Source: Phoronis australis
Taxonomy: Eukaryota; Phoronida; Phoronidae
Direction of reading: 5' to 3'
DNA length: 64,000 bases
Assembly: GCA_002633005.1 (NCBI GenBank)
Contig: NMRA01000003.1
Span: 1,428,152-1,492,151, forward strand
In this document: piece by piece, positions 33,400 through 48,300 of the stretch
Layout of the letters: each line of letters begins with the position of its first letter
Position numbering within the stretch: position 1 is the stretch's first letter
Position numbers and translations under genes: made by a program
Notes under the pieces: generated by a model
What the model was told of the DNA's origin: nothing
What the model saw: the letters and a program-made list of their open reading frames with translations, nothing else
Database searches by the model: none

Positions 33400-36300
33400 G
33401 ATCATCATCATCACCATCATTATTATTATTGTTGTTGTCCCCGCGTTGTCGTTTTCTTCGTCGTCGTTGTCGTCGTCGTCATCGTTGTCGTGGTCATTGT
33501 CATTATCATTATCATGATTATTATTATTGTCGTGGTTGTTGTTATTATTAGCAATATTATTGTTGCTATTACTACTGGTGCTGGTGTTGATGGTTATCTT
33601 ATAGATGCTATGTTTTGACGTAAAATTTCGGGCTTGTTTCATTTCAAGCAAAGATCGCAAAAGCATATAGTTCATAAAAGTTGTGATTTTAAGCAATTGT
33701 ATGAGTAGCCTATTGACTTACACACTTTGCCATTATGTGCTTTTATTGTTCTCTCAAAAAGGAAATATCCCCGAGCACACTCTCTCCCACATAGTACATC
33801 ACATTTATATCCTTTTACTAGTTTTTCTAATAAATGTAATAGTTGTTACATGCGCACCATATATTGTTCCATTTTCCGTTTGTCACACGGTTTGTAGACG
33901 TTTGAAAGACAACTGTTATTTGGTGGCATTGACGCATTCACGATAAACTCAGCAAAAGGTTGATGGCTACACAATAAATCCAGTTCAAACTGTCTTCGGG
34001 GACTTAGAACAAAACACTCAGTTACCGCTTTAACATGATCTTGCTATTAAAGAATGAATTACCTCTTTCGGGTTGATACTATTATTTGGCCTCGATCAGT
34101 TCGACGCAGGAATTAATGGCAGTAGATGTAGATAATTAAACTGATGCTAATTATGAAGTTATATGATAAATCGTCTATAGATTAATTGCTTAGGTTTTGT
34201 TACACAATTTTATTTACCTGGTATTATTATGTCATTGAGTGGCTGAAAATAGATACAATACCAACGTAATATGAATTAAGCAACAGAAAAGTCTAATCGG
34301 TTATCGAAAGAGGCAAATCTCCAGCCAGCCGCCCGACTGACTCAATTCGCTTGTTTAGTATGACGTCATTGTGACGGTTTGGTCCCAGTCAAATAAATTG
34401 AAATTTCAAAATTAAAATCAGCAATCAGGCCAAGTTTTCGTATATTGTTGTAAATTATTAAGTACACCATTAATTCAAACACACAATTTTACTTAAAAAA
34501 ATCCAAGTGCTAAATTTCCCCCGTGCTTATTTGACCGGAAAAAATCCAATACCTGCAAAATGTAATGGTATTGCACGTTTCTATTCCTGCTATTTGTGGG
34601 GGCAGGTACGTCACCGACCACTAAACATCGGAAATGCTGTCCACTTGCGACGTAATAGGCGATCGTGCGACAAATTCCAGCTCATATTTTAGTCATTTGG
34701 ATGTGAATAAGAGTCTGGTTAGACTTGTGACATCGACGAGCGCACAAGTACTACATGGGCAGCGCAGCACTGAAATGAGTGGGGGGCTATAGCTCTCAGC
34801 GCCTTATGGTGCGTCGTCCATGTGACAATGGGCGTCGCTGCGCATTCCCCTATGGTGCGCCGCCCATGAATAGGCAGTAGCAGTTAGTGGTTGAAGCTCA
34901 TCATCACCAGCACAGGGTGGGACGGCAGTGTATTTTAACGTTGGCAGGAATGAAAGCCCCCGTTTTTTGTGCAATTCAACCGTTTAACAATTTCCGATTG
35001 ACCTAAGCGTGAGCGTGTACGCTAACCATCTGCTGCTATTCGTCACCGTGAAATATCTTCAGACGTTGGCTGTGACGTCTGTGACATAGTATATCCTGAA
35101 TACAATATTAATTTGGACGTGATATGAATGGAAACTACGGAAAACACTTTAATCATGTTGTCGATAGTAGTTCTATTGCAAAACAGTCGTCAAATCGTCG
35201 GTGAGCATGTAGTGAACAGCTTGAACGAACGCCAGCAAATCTTGGAACATCGTGTTCTGCATAACTCGTCCAGTTTTAGAATTAACCTTGAAACGAATAA
35301 GGCTAACCCGACAAAAATGAGTCACTCCGTCACAGTCAAAAAGAACAGAAAAGTACATAAAACTCATAGCGTATCTCATCTGCACGGGAGATACCCGTCT
35401 GTGCCTATCTTTATGCGCTTATCTGGACCCATGTGCCTGTGTAAAACAGCGTTTATATCCGGAAATAGGTGCGTGAACCTATATACGAAAAGCATGAACA
35501 ATATTTTGGGGAAACATACTTTTTCGGGACTGGGGGAAAAGGAATAAATACGCGCAAATGCTGTATGAAGAAAGTTTAAATGCATGGGTTTGTGTAAGAA
35601 ACACGTATGTGAATAAAACATGTTATGATTATTTGGAGTTAAGCCACGAATATAAAAGGACACTGGTTGTGGGTAGGCCATGAGAACAGAGTGGCATTGG
35701 TATCTACCACAGTACGAGTATCAGTGAGTGCATGGTGTTCGCAACGGGAGTCTGTGTTATCAGAGACTTGTAAATTGTACAATTACCGTAGCCTTACCAA
35801 ACTTGTCCGATGAAGAGACCCATTTATTCGTTAGTCTTTGGCCGAAAGTTGTCGCTGAAACCCAACTATCTGACCCAAAGAAATTGTTTGTCAGTTATGT
35901 AGTTTTGACTTTAAAAATGCCCATCTATGGTTTCTCCTTTTGTTTCCATTTCCATACGCGGCCCTATGTTCTAACTTGAGGCTTGTCTGGCTCCTCTGTT
36001 TACAGTTAGCTGTAGTGTAAATGTGTCCGAGTTCATTTTTAATAACAACGAAGGCTAGTTGCCAGTCAACATTAGAACACGTGCAAAATGGCTCAAATTT
36101 TCAAAATTATCATTTAAGTCAGGTTAACAAGTACTTAACACAATAATTTTTAATTAATTGCATGAAAGCCTATGATTGTTTGCGGAATTTCGTAAGTGTC
36201 TGGCGAACGATCGCCAATTCAGGGTTTCTTCTCGGAATCTTTAAAGTTTATGCATGAATGCAAAAATGCAGAATAATTAGCTTTGTCTACTTGAATAAAA

Positions 36301-39300
36301 ATTCACAGAAGTTCCGCATGAACGGGCGTATGGTTTGTGTTCTTCTAGTTTTTGCTTCACATGCACTGTATTGTGTAGTTCTGTTGACAAAATAATTCAC
36401 CCAATCAAACCTACATGAAAAATAATACCAGAGACCAAAATAAAAACGCTGTTTTCTGGTATAAGAACACTTACGGACGATATAAGCACTCAGTTGGTAA
36501 CCGAAGCGTTGGCGTTTTCATCTAATAATATTCTGGTACATTCTTAACAATTATTGACGTTTCCAGAAAGTACGAGGAGTAAGGAAACGCTGCACCATCT
36601 GCAGAAAACTCGCAGCTCCACATAATCTATTGACAATTTGAATGTTCATCTGCCAGTGACGCAATACTCACAACTAGCCAGTGCATGATCTCTTACACTG
36701 TTCTGACTGCCTTCTTACCGACAAACTGTATGTAATTGCCACCACATAGAAACTCAAATGGTTAAAGACAATTTGTTCGTGTATCATAAAACTGAGACGT
36801 GCAAGCAATTTCCTGCAATTTGATGAAAATGGTGTTTTTTCGCTGTCTGAATCAGAGTGAGACTATTTCAAGAAACTATGTTTATTCCGGTTTTAAATGA
36901 GCACGTGCGTCTTGATAGATATTGGCAAACGTAATAAAGAATAATTAGTTTTCTCTTGGTATTAGAAATCGATGTCAGATGCTTGCGAAATGCGCTTAGA
37001 CCGGTTTAATTACTAAATTCACAATTCAACCTGCACAATTAGCAGAAATTAGCTTGATATCACATATGTGGTTTTCTTTTGGGTTGCTGATAGCAGATTA
37101 CTATCGCTACCACAACGATGTTTTTGGAGAAACTCCATTTCCCGTTAATACTCCAAATGAACTCTCCTTTCACTAATTCAATATATTTCCAGTAGAAGTA
37201 TCCCTCTACCGTAAATATCAGACTGCATTCAAGTTTTAAAAAATCGACATAATTCCGATACATTCTTGTCCTAAATCATAAATTAAAAGAGTAATGATTC
37301 TTTGGACATTTGGAAGGCAGGAATAATGACAGAAGTAAACATTTATGACATTCATGAGCATGGACGTACTAATTCAACCAATCAAAAGCCAGGAATAATG
37401 ACAGTGATAAATATATATTGTTGTCATAAATGTTTCTTACTTTTATAATTATTTATTACTGTGCTTGTTCCTGTCTTTTGATTGGCTAAAGAATTATCAT
37501 TATAGCACACTTGCCCAGCGATACACGTGCGCGTGTGTACTTTAGAGTTTTAACTCTTGAGATACTCATCAGTGACACGCGGTCGCTATGTGCATCCTTG
37601 TAACTCTTCACTGAAGCACAAACAACACACTTTCTTTGAGGAAACTGTTGAATAATTGATGTAGAGTTCCGTGTAAGAGGCTTTTTGTCATTAATATAAT
37701 GCATTTATGCAAGCCTTCATACACTAAACATAACTCCTTAGATTACTTTTGGTAATTAAAGCATCACGGCGAACTGAATGCATCTTAAAATGGTCCTTTG
37801 TGTAACACTTCGACAATGACAAAGACGTCTTATGCAATTATCGCTATCTGCGTGTTTGCGGCTTGGTAATAAATACATCTTGCTGGAGTGAATGTCAATT
37901 CGTTACGAAATACTTGGATGCGTAAGTTTCATAACATAAAGTCAGCATACACAGGCGTAAAAAGCCCTGTTAGAACATGAGTAAGCATGTGAAGCACACA
38001 AAACGACGGCAGAAGACATGTCACCCAAAGGCGTATTAGACAGGGTAATTGCCCAACCCCTAGATTCAGGCAAAGTTAAGAAAACTTCTGACAAAACAAG
38101 AAATTAATGGGACAGGGGAGCATCCAATGAAAAAATACATAAAAAGCTCACAATAGTGAAGGTGGGTGGCTATGACCGGAGAGAAGATGGAATAGAGGAG
38201 ACCGAAGGAGAGAAACATTTGGCGACCAGGGAGGATTGATAGCGACCGTTGGGGCTGGCGATCGGGAAGGAGCGTGGAATTGGTGGCTTAGAAGGGTGAA
38301 AGTCTCTTACGTCTTTATTAGGACAGAGCTATGTCAAATGCCCCCAGACAGCCAAGTTGAGATACGCACATGTTCGAACCACACGACTGCTTCACAAACA
38401 TGGTTCTTTCATAGACTCCACGCCCGTGTACCGCATAGAAGGGTCAGTAAACTGTGCACGAGTATTTTTGGGTGCTTACATGTGGAGAATTTCTCGCTTA
38501 CACTGGTGACCACTCTAATTCCCTAAGCCCCAGACAACTTTTACGATGCCTATTCAGCACGCCCTTTGTATTGATGTAGATCTGAGCTAATGAAGTGGAA
38601 GGTAATAGCTAGCACTACTGTCTCAACAATGGTGGTCATTATTACACCCGAATTGGTTTTCTTTGACATTTGCAGAGTTATAGCCTGCAACTCCGGAGAA
38701 TAGTTTTTAACTTGGTACATTATAAATGTTACAAAATGACTAAAAATGTTAACTTGTGTTTATCTTCACAAAGGGCCACTTCCCAAAGGAACGATAAGTT
38801 TCATATTGGTTTTCTTTATTTAATTTTTGATGCTTCTGCCCACTTGTTTCTTTTTATTACCGGGAACGGGTTGATAACTTTTTATCCAAGTTTTGAACTT
38901 GAAGTACTAAAACAGTGGTAGATTTTGATCGCCAGCGAAACTTAATTAGTTAAGTTCATTGTGAACCCATCCCTAAACTTACCACATTACAGGTACACTA
39001 AACATTTCACGTGTCCTTAAAGTTTAATCTTTATTAGAACTCAAATCATAAAATATACACAAAAGTGCGAATAAGATGATAAACAAATTGAAGATTTGGA
39101 ATCTCTGGACAATTTCGGTGGCACTGGCTATATAACTATTCTAGCTTTTTGTCAGTAATAACAACAACTGTTTCTTGGTCAAAAATCTGGTTAAACGAGA
39201 TTGAAAGAATATTGAAAAATTAATCTATTTGATATTCATACTCTGATCAACGTTTGTATATCCACCGGGTATATCAATATGCACGGTAGTTTATCTTCAA

Positions 39301-42300
39301 TCGTAGCCAATGGTTGTAGTTTTTAGATTATTAGTTCATCAACTTTTAAAAATCGAAAACCGTACTTGGTTATTTTTTTCCAACTGAATACCGCCGTGGC
39401 GTTCGTTTATAACGAAAATTAGTGGTTAATACATTTTGAAAATTCGCCATTATGTACAGTCTGAGATGTCTAATACAGTTTATGGTCGGATGAATACACA
39501 AAACGTGCCGAGAGTGGCGTACATGGAGTGATATGCCACTCGACCAAAGGTCGAGGTCGATACGCGGAATAATGTCGAGTGGGATGTTACTTCATGTACG
39601 CCAATCGAGGTACGTATGGTATTTATCCCATACGCTTCGAATTCCTAAGTTTCTTTCATTTTTTCCGCAGATTTTTTAAATACTTCACTCAGACGGTTCA
39701 AGTGGCGGATCACATCCTATATGTATGTACTTGCGCGTTAGGCTGCAAGTTTTCGCTAGTAAAAGAAACTGTTTTAAATGTGGCGATTTATTACTTGAAA
39801 AGAGATAACAAAGACGAAAACAAGGGAAACTTTTCATTGAACTTGTAACATCTCCTGAAAATAGTTAAATATAACAACAACATTTGATATTGTAGTTACC
39901 AAGGAATCGGCGCCTGAGTTGCAGACGAGAAAATATTTAGCAAATGAAAACTGAGACAGAACTGTCATATAATTTAACAGTCCTGTTCCAGATGTTACGA
40001 TTGAGACCTGATTGCATGTTGGGTGTTCTTTACACTGCTATAATTGTATAACTTTATTTTCCGAAAGTTTGGTGATCAAACCGGCTAATGAGGTCGAGTC
40101 GACATTGACCTACCTTTTGAACTTTCAATGTCAGAGGTCACTGTTGAAGAAGTGCGGGAGGTGAATACGGAAAACTTTATTACATGGCCGTATTTCGCTC
40201 GACAGATTCAACGCGTATGGCATAATTACATTTAATTGGGTCTTGCTCGCATCGGGCAATGTGGTCATCACCATTGTATCTGATTCTGGCGCTTTGATTC
40301 TGGGACAAGCCGCTCAGAAGAACGAGCGGTGAATATTCCCGCATATCTTTAGAAATGCTTGGCTTCCTTGTAAGCGTATTATTCACGGCGGTAAGCCGGT
40401 GCTGGGGGTGAACTTACAGGTTCAGTTCTGGTCTTGAGCTGTAAGTGAAGAAACTATGTTTGTGAGTATTGCAGCTGTGTTGTTCAGGTGGCCTGGACGA
40501 ATGGAGATCTTAGACGATCCACACACGACCATTCTAGTCACGACTGCCTCTGGAGAGAGAGATCATTGCCTACGCTCAGAATAAAAACGAACTGTTTGCT
40601 ATCTGCTATCAACCATGGACTCAGAACTCAATTTTGTCATAACCCATGAGAACAAAAGTGACGACTTGGGGCTTGGGGCTTCTATGGGAAATTAATGCAC
40701 CGAGCACAAGGAGATTTTTTGACCGGAAATGTCTCCTTCATATATGATACGCGACTACATTTTGACAGGGGATGCAGATGGGCAATTAGAATTGTCATCC
40801 ATTTCGAGGGCAGTATTTGGATATAACGTGCCCATATTTTGATAACCAGTTTGATGCCCGCTATTCAGTGAAGAAAACTGGTTTTCAAAATTGGGGCACC
40901 GGCGTTATATTCCATGCGACAATTACCCATTTAGAGAGTGGGATCGACAGGAGCAAGCTCTATGATATAGTAACCATTTTTTCCAGAAACATCGCCTTTG
41001 TCACTTAATCTTAATCTAACGCATTCTTAGGCATTCTCGGCTAGATGTCTTAATTAAAAGTGAAATGGTACAAGAAATGACCCCATGCTCGGCTGTCAAA
41101 AGTGTGTGTGTTTACAATTGAAGTTTTGAGAACATAGATAACATTAAAAACTCTTTTTTTCTAAAGAGAAGATGTACCCTTTTACAAAGTTTTTAGCAAG
41201 ATGGTGCCTTTTATAAGGAATTGAATCTGAAACGGAACTCTTCCGTTGGAAAACTGGCTGCCGGGGAAAATGCCCTGCATTTGAGTGGCGCGTCCCGTAT
41301 ACAGCTTCTACGGAAGTACCTCCCGGAAATTACAGTTTGAAACGAGTACAGTAAGGTAGCCCCGATTGTACGAGGACAATCACTTTGTTTGATTTCTATG
41401 TGCATCAAAATTATGCCTTAGGCACTGGAAGAACGAAATAAAACCCTGGAGAAGTAATGGAAAGCTGAGCCAAATAGGTGCTCTGTGTGGGTGCGTGTAC
41501 TTTCTATTAAGTTAAATGCCGTCTGATTTCGCTGGCTAATAGTACTGAATCTCACAGGAATACAGTTGAAGAAACTCTACTCATTCAATCCATCCAGTCG
41601 TCAACAACCTGCTTGTCGTACATTCAGGCTAAACGTACTTAAGTAAGTCATTTTGCTATATTTTCCGCCGTATATGCGTATTGCCTGTGTCACCCATTGC
41701 CCCCTTCCCGGCTCCAACGCCCCCTGTTGCAATTGTCCCCCAATCCCTGGACATTATCAAGCACCATTTCCACTGGCGCTGTTGGAAGTGCATTTGCTGC
41801 CGTAACAATCTCTCTTCTAAACGGGCGAGTAGTTCACATCCGGGCTCCCATATTTACCCCTTCCCACTGAAGTAAAATGACGACATAGGCTGGCATGTCT
41901 TGTATTTCCCTTATACCTTTAGAAAGGCAGAGTTCGCTTGTTCACTGATTTAGACACAGTCGTTATATACGAAACATTAGAGTAAACATTATTTTGAACA
42001 CATTATTTCGGATTTACAGTGTAGGCACATGGGCCTCAATACCCACGTCGCACTGTATGTGTTTTTAAGGAGACATAAAACGTTCGTGCCATTTAATATT
42101 TCTTATGAAGTTTGAAAAATAACTTAAAAAATATTTTCATGAACGTTAACTTGTTTTTGAGATTAAATACGTGTGTTCAGAACCCCATTTTGAATGTGCC
42201 TCTTTTTGGAAAAAAATATTAAACTCGAAGGTCAAGTAATGCCATTCTTGTGAAAAAATTAAAACTGAAAAGCAAAATCACCATTGCCATTTTCACGTGA

Positions 42301-45300
42301 TGTTCGTCATGACAGCAATTTGTTGTTGCCATGCGATAAAGGCTATTCATCAAATCAAATTGTAAAACATATGACAACAATTTCATTAAAAATTCTGCAA
42401 TTTCAAAGAACGACTATTCCTGTGAATCTGGCCCAAGAAAAAGAATGAAGTTTGATATGAAATTCAATTTCCTGTTAACCTATGCAGTAGACGAAACAAA
42501 AATAAATACTCCACAATAAAGTGGCGTTTCAATGAAAGCAGGTGAACTTTTCCTAATCAAATCATGACTTTGCGGAAATTATCCAGAGTCTTAGAAATTG
42601 TTTTGCTGGAGACTGTTTATTCATGTCTTCGTCGATTTCCCTGTTTCACGCGATGTTATTTTATACAAGTTGTTTGCTTTCATTGTCAGTGTTACTGTCC
42701 TGTAACCTCATCGACGTGTTCCATTTGCATATTTCTATCACAAAGCTTTTAGTGTCAACCAGCCAATTGGGTTTCAATTTCTCTGACAGTGGGTGATTAA
42801 TGGTTCTTTACAACAAACACAAGTAATTGCAATTAATTAGTGTAGCTTGTGAGTGTTGGGACCATCATCGTGACGACTCCTGGCTTTTTATCGCTGATGC
42901 TATTCTGTATAATTGTCTCCGCGTGCTCTCAACGTCGTCTGCTTCTCTTGAACGCCATAGATGCGTGTAGTTTAATGCAAATGCCGGATTAATTAGGTCT
43001 TTTGAGCGTTTTGAAAAGTGGTGTGTCTAAAAATAGCGTTTCACATATCCAGAGAGATTTTTGAATAAAAGTTGTAAGCTACAGGAAACTGGCGTGACAT
43101 AAAATAACCTTGACTTTTTATACCACGTGTTTTTGACTTCAGCTAGCCGTTTTGAAACTCCGAAGTTATGAAAGTAAAGTTGCATAACCTTAGAGTTTTA
43201 GTTTCCTAGGATAGTAAAATTACTATGGTGGTCATGCCGAGTTACTGTGCACCATTGTGCACTACTCTCAGACACACTATTGGCAACACATAAGGGCACT
43301 TCCAAAATACAACAACGGATAGCGAAAGCACACGAGTCTATCATTAGAGTGACACGTAGGCAATCGCATGTCCGTTTCATTAATTTCCATGAAACATTGA
43401 GGTGAGGGAGTTATCGCAGGTGACCATGAATAGCATTTCAAGTAACTTACTGAATGTGGCTGAATAGAATTCAATGACTTTTGATTTTTAAGAAAAAGGC
43501 TAAGGCTTATTACACCTGTGCAATGTAACCAATACAGAGTACGTAGCTGTCACTGAAAGGAGGTGTGACATAATGTGGGGGGTTAAATGAACTTTGTGTA
43601 ATTGCAGGAGTTCATCAAATAAATGAATGGGTCTCCATTTAAGTTTCTAATAATATGACAAATATCTAACTTTTTCTCTGAAGACCTTCATACACTTGAC
43701 ACTCGAAAAAAACGCGTCTCTTATCCCCAATAGCACCAGTGCATACAGAGCAGAAATGTTGATATCTAGCCATACCAAAGTGTCTGCCAGTTTCGATTTG
43801 CAGTTTATGATTTGAACACCTAAAACACGCAAGAGTTGAAATTAAATATTTGTTTATCTAGACATCTGCCATAATCTTTAAGAATGAGCTTATTTATACG
43901 AATCTAATTTATCAAAAGATGATATTTCATCCATCCATTGTTGTTCATCTACGTCAATACACCTTTATTTAATTCCATTCCTCATTTTCAACTCCTTGAC
44001 TGACCTATAGAATGCCAAACCCAGTCGTGTGCAGTAGGCCTAACTTTTTTACATGAAGACCCCAGCTTTAGCTGCTTAATTCAAAAAACGGCATATTGAA
44101 TGTCATAACATGTGTGGGTTTATCTAGTCTCATGCAATTACATGAAATTCAACAAACAAGAAATATTTGATAATCTTTAACACATATACATTTTCAACAA
44201 AATCAGTGTTTTTCTTACCTGATAAGCTAAATTTGAGTTTTTGCCCAGACACCTCGCGTAATAAAATAAGTACCCAAGATATTTGCAACTGAATCCAACG
44301 CCGATTCGTTCTTTGTGACAGGACCATTTTCACAATTACTAAAGTAACCTCTTTTTCTGAACACCGCAACTTCCCCATGTTACTAACTAATTGCCATTTT
44401 TTACAACACATATCAATTATCTTAATAAGCAGTTGCAATTCTGATACAACTAAACTATACGCAAATAACATATAGTACAACTTCAACATAGCTAGTGACA
44501 TATCAGCATCATTAGTGTTCTTCCACTCTCGTTTATTTAAGTATATTGAAAATTAAAAGTTCAAAGCTGGCACTCATGGACAAATGACCTAAGTAATCCG
44601 AGATTTCACCAATTTGGTTTACACGGTTTACAAACAACATTTTATACATTTTACCAGATATGTTGTGACTGATCAGTTTATACTTTAATTCACTCTGCAT
44701 CCCCTGTTGAATGCTTTTTAAAAATCAACGAATAGACAATAAAAGAAGTTTGTTGAACGACAAGTACCTTAGGTCGGGGTTTTATTTTTGTTCTGGAAAT
44801 CGAGCTCGAAAATATTTTGTCACTTTCTATTCTACCTTTGTGCAAACTTTGGATACGTGGCTACTAGCCTGTGCTCGAGTACGTAATGCTTTATGCATAT
44901 GAGTTTCTAGTCCAAGTTGAGACTTGGTGAATCCTATATCTGTGTTACGAACTCGCGTGAAAACTCGAGATTTCAAGTAAAAACTCGAACTTTTAGCTTT
45001 TCTGTTGGGGCCATCAAGTGCAAATTATGACTTGGACGTTATCCACGTAAGCCATTACGTACTCGAGCACAGAATAGTAGATAATATATTTACATTGAAT
45101 TCGCACAAAAGTAGAATAGAGAATGTCAAAATGATTTCCCGCCCGATTTCGAGTAAAAATATTAGACCTCGGTTCTTCGTAGTCAGAGTATGTAAAAAAC
45201 CTTGTTGTCTGCCGTAGGATGACCTTTTCGAAAACTTAATTGGCATTCCGACCGAGTTTTATTTTCGTCTAAAAAAGCCTAATTTAAGACATTGTTGAGT

Positions 45301-48300
45301 CACATGACATGATTTATAGTTCACCTTGTATGGCCTGCTTGGTTACATCGTTCAGCTTCCCAACCAGGATTCGTGCACTAATTTGCTAACCAGAATAGAA
45401 TAAGCAGAGCAAAAATATTTGAAATATCTTGTGTCTTTTAATCATGTCTCTTGGTCAGTTGGTTTACCAACGTTCTGTTGAGTGTCGAACTTTGTTGCGA
45501 GAACACGAACGGAACGGAATAAGGATTATTAATAACGACAAGTGTCGAGTATTCAACCAATTTTGCATATCGAACAAAAATGTGAAAACGTTTTAATTTT
45601 TGTTCCGGTTACTGGCTCAACCAGCGAGTGATTTATGGTCAGAGTTTTGCTCGTGTCAGACTCACCCCGATAGGTTGTGAACTGTTCAAAGATGGATATA
45701 CGTTCTACTAACAAACACGGTGTGAAACACAAGAGTGAACCTAAAGAGTACGAATAAAACTTGAAATTTTGATGCTTATTTTTAAAAACTTTCGATAGAT
45801 ATTAAAAAGATGCTGTATATGATGATGTAAAAACGCAAGTCAATGTTTGGAAGGTCACGAGAACAATCAAACTCATCGAGATGGAATTCGTTGCTTTCAC
45901 CACGGTACAGGAGAGGGGTGATGCAGGAGGGGTAATCATATAGCCGATAAATCACGAGACTAGTATTTCGTTAGGAGATTGTTATTAGAAAAGAATTGTT
46001 TGTTACCGGAATTTTCCATAGATAAGCCCATGGGCGTGTATTTGGAAAATGAAAATTTTCAGGCGTTTTAGTAACACGAAATAAAGGTCCGGACGTTTAT
46101 TCGGAAAAGGAGGGTTTGTAAACGGAAAGTCACAGTTTGGCTGACTTTGAAATTTTTCACTAAAAACTGTGTTTTAAATTCTGTGTTGATAAATGCATAA
46201 CTCGCCAACACATTCTTCGTTTATAAAAATGATAAATGCTACACAAAACTGAATCTGTGACAAAAAGTTGACGATGAGTGGGCTTTTAAGAGGAAATTTC
46301 CGAATGAACGCCCATGGGCGTTTCATCGGGTGGCCTATCTACGAAAAATCCCGGAAAGAGTGGAATTTTCTGGCGGCGATCGCTATGTGAATCGAGAGAG
46401 CTTTGCGGATTTTCTGTAATCTTTACGGATTTCAAAGTTCTCTAGTATTGACATTGGTAAACGAAGATATTAGAGATTTTTTAATCATCGGCAACCCCTG
46501 GGATGCACAAGAATTCAATGGGAATTATAAAGACAGTAATACAGCTTAACACGCACAGAACTCCAAAGGCGCATAGTTTGTATAACGGTTTTGTAGTGAA
46601 ATGACTCAACGTCTCAGACGTTCGTTGCTCCTCTGATTCATAAATTACCTATTATAAAAAATGTCAAAATTTATGTTTCAAGGAATTGTGATGGAAGGTG
46701 AAATTGGACCCCAAGCAGGAAATTATGATATTTTGGATTTTTACAAATCTGGAACCCGTTCCAAGAAACCGCCTTTAGTTCATTTTCACCGAAGTCTAAT
46801 AGTTGTCTCTACTTCAAAACTTGAAACCTCCATATCCGGGAACTTAGTCAAAATTTAGACAAACCTTAAGCCAAAAACCTAAGTCAAACTGAAGATCTCT
46901 TTCTTGAAACAAGCTTGAGACAAATTCAAGTTTCATCTTAAAATTGACTGAAATTTAAGATTTGTCTTGGCTAAGTCAGCTTTCTTGGAACGAGCCCTTG
47001 AAGTAGCTCTGTTGGAAATATATGTTTCGGAGCGATTTCATCTTAGTTGAGTAAATTCGGGCAACTGTCAACAATATGTCCCATGAGCTTTCGTACGTTA
47101 ATGATTAACTTATTTGCCACATAGACCAAAACACTGCGAGTGATTGGGTGAATTATTGGGCTTCCTATCCTTGTCCGGGAGTTGTGAACATTAGTCTTGA
47201 AAGGTTGGTAAAAAATCGTCACATTTTCGCAAACATCGATAACGCTATGAGAAATCCCAAATCGACTGTGCAAAAGGAGATTATACGAAATCCGGAGGTT
47301 TTATGACTTTAAATCTCTGATGAACATAATCAAGAGTGAAGGGTACAGAACTAAACCTAGTGAAACTGTAAGTTTAATTTGACTGTCAATTGAGAAGAAT
47401 AAATGGAAATCCTACTGAAATCATTTACTTTGGTTTGCCATTTTAATTAGGTTTGAGGTATAACTGGAACGCTCTAGAATATGAATGAATTAGAAAAGAT
47501 GTGTGTTGAACTTTTGTCATATCTAGAGGTCATTTCATTTCCTTGTTATAATTGTCATTTGAACAGTTGAAAGGATCTGGTGAATATAATGTAGAAATAT
47601 CCACAGTGTGAGTAACTAGACAAACAGTGGTCACTCGCTATGTTGTATAAACGGATAGCGTTAGAACGAATATTGACTAGACCTCAGCGTTGTTGTTACA
47701 CAAAGAGATCAGAAGAAAGTCAGTGAACGTCGTTGGTTGTTATTAAACGGTTGGAACATTTGGTACAAAATGTGATGCCAGTATGGTTAGTGAAATACAT
47801 GTTGAAGATGTCGGCAGGCCTTGATGAGTCTCAACACACTTGGTCGATTACTTTACCTGAACTCCTCTGCGTAAAAGAATGAACAACGATTTGAAAATCC
47901 TTCATCGTCTCAGTGTCATTTTCAATAATTTTCATTTGAGAAAGAGTTAACTTTTGTGTCCATATTTGCTCGCCGGGGGAATTGGACTGAGTTTTTAAAC
48001 GCCTGTAAACATTTTCCCTAAGACTACAAGCAGAAGTTCACTAAATAAAACTTAACTGAGCAGCATTATACCTGTGCCTCCTTTCAAAAACACGTGTTTA
48101 TTTAGGCCTTTTACGGTTGTGAATTTGGTTTCAAATTGTTCATTAGTTAAAATTGGTGGTGTGACTTCTTGGCGTGGACAGAACTGACAGATCGTTCTTC
48201 CTTAAGGTCGAAGAAATATGGAACTGTCACTTCTTTTTTATCCTAGAGGTAACTTCTAAACTGAGCAAGGTACAAGACAAGAAATATTTTATACAGGTAA

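Noticed and set aside
33088-33696. 202-codon acidic reading (-) and 160-codon reading (+)
   Set aside because: Both run through the trinucleotide repeat tract; the amino-acid pattern is pure repeat periodicity.
35128-35547. 139-codon ATG-started reading on the + strand, with overlapping - strand readings
   Set aside because: No domain, signal peptide or splice partner; two - strand readings of similar quality overlap it. Left unannotated, though transcript data could change this.
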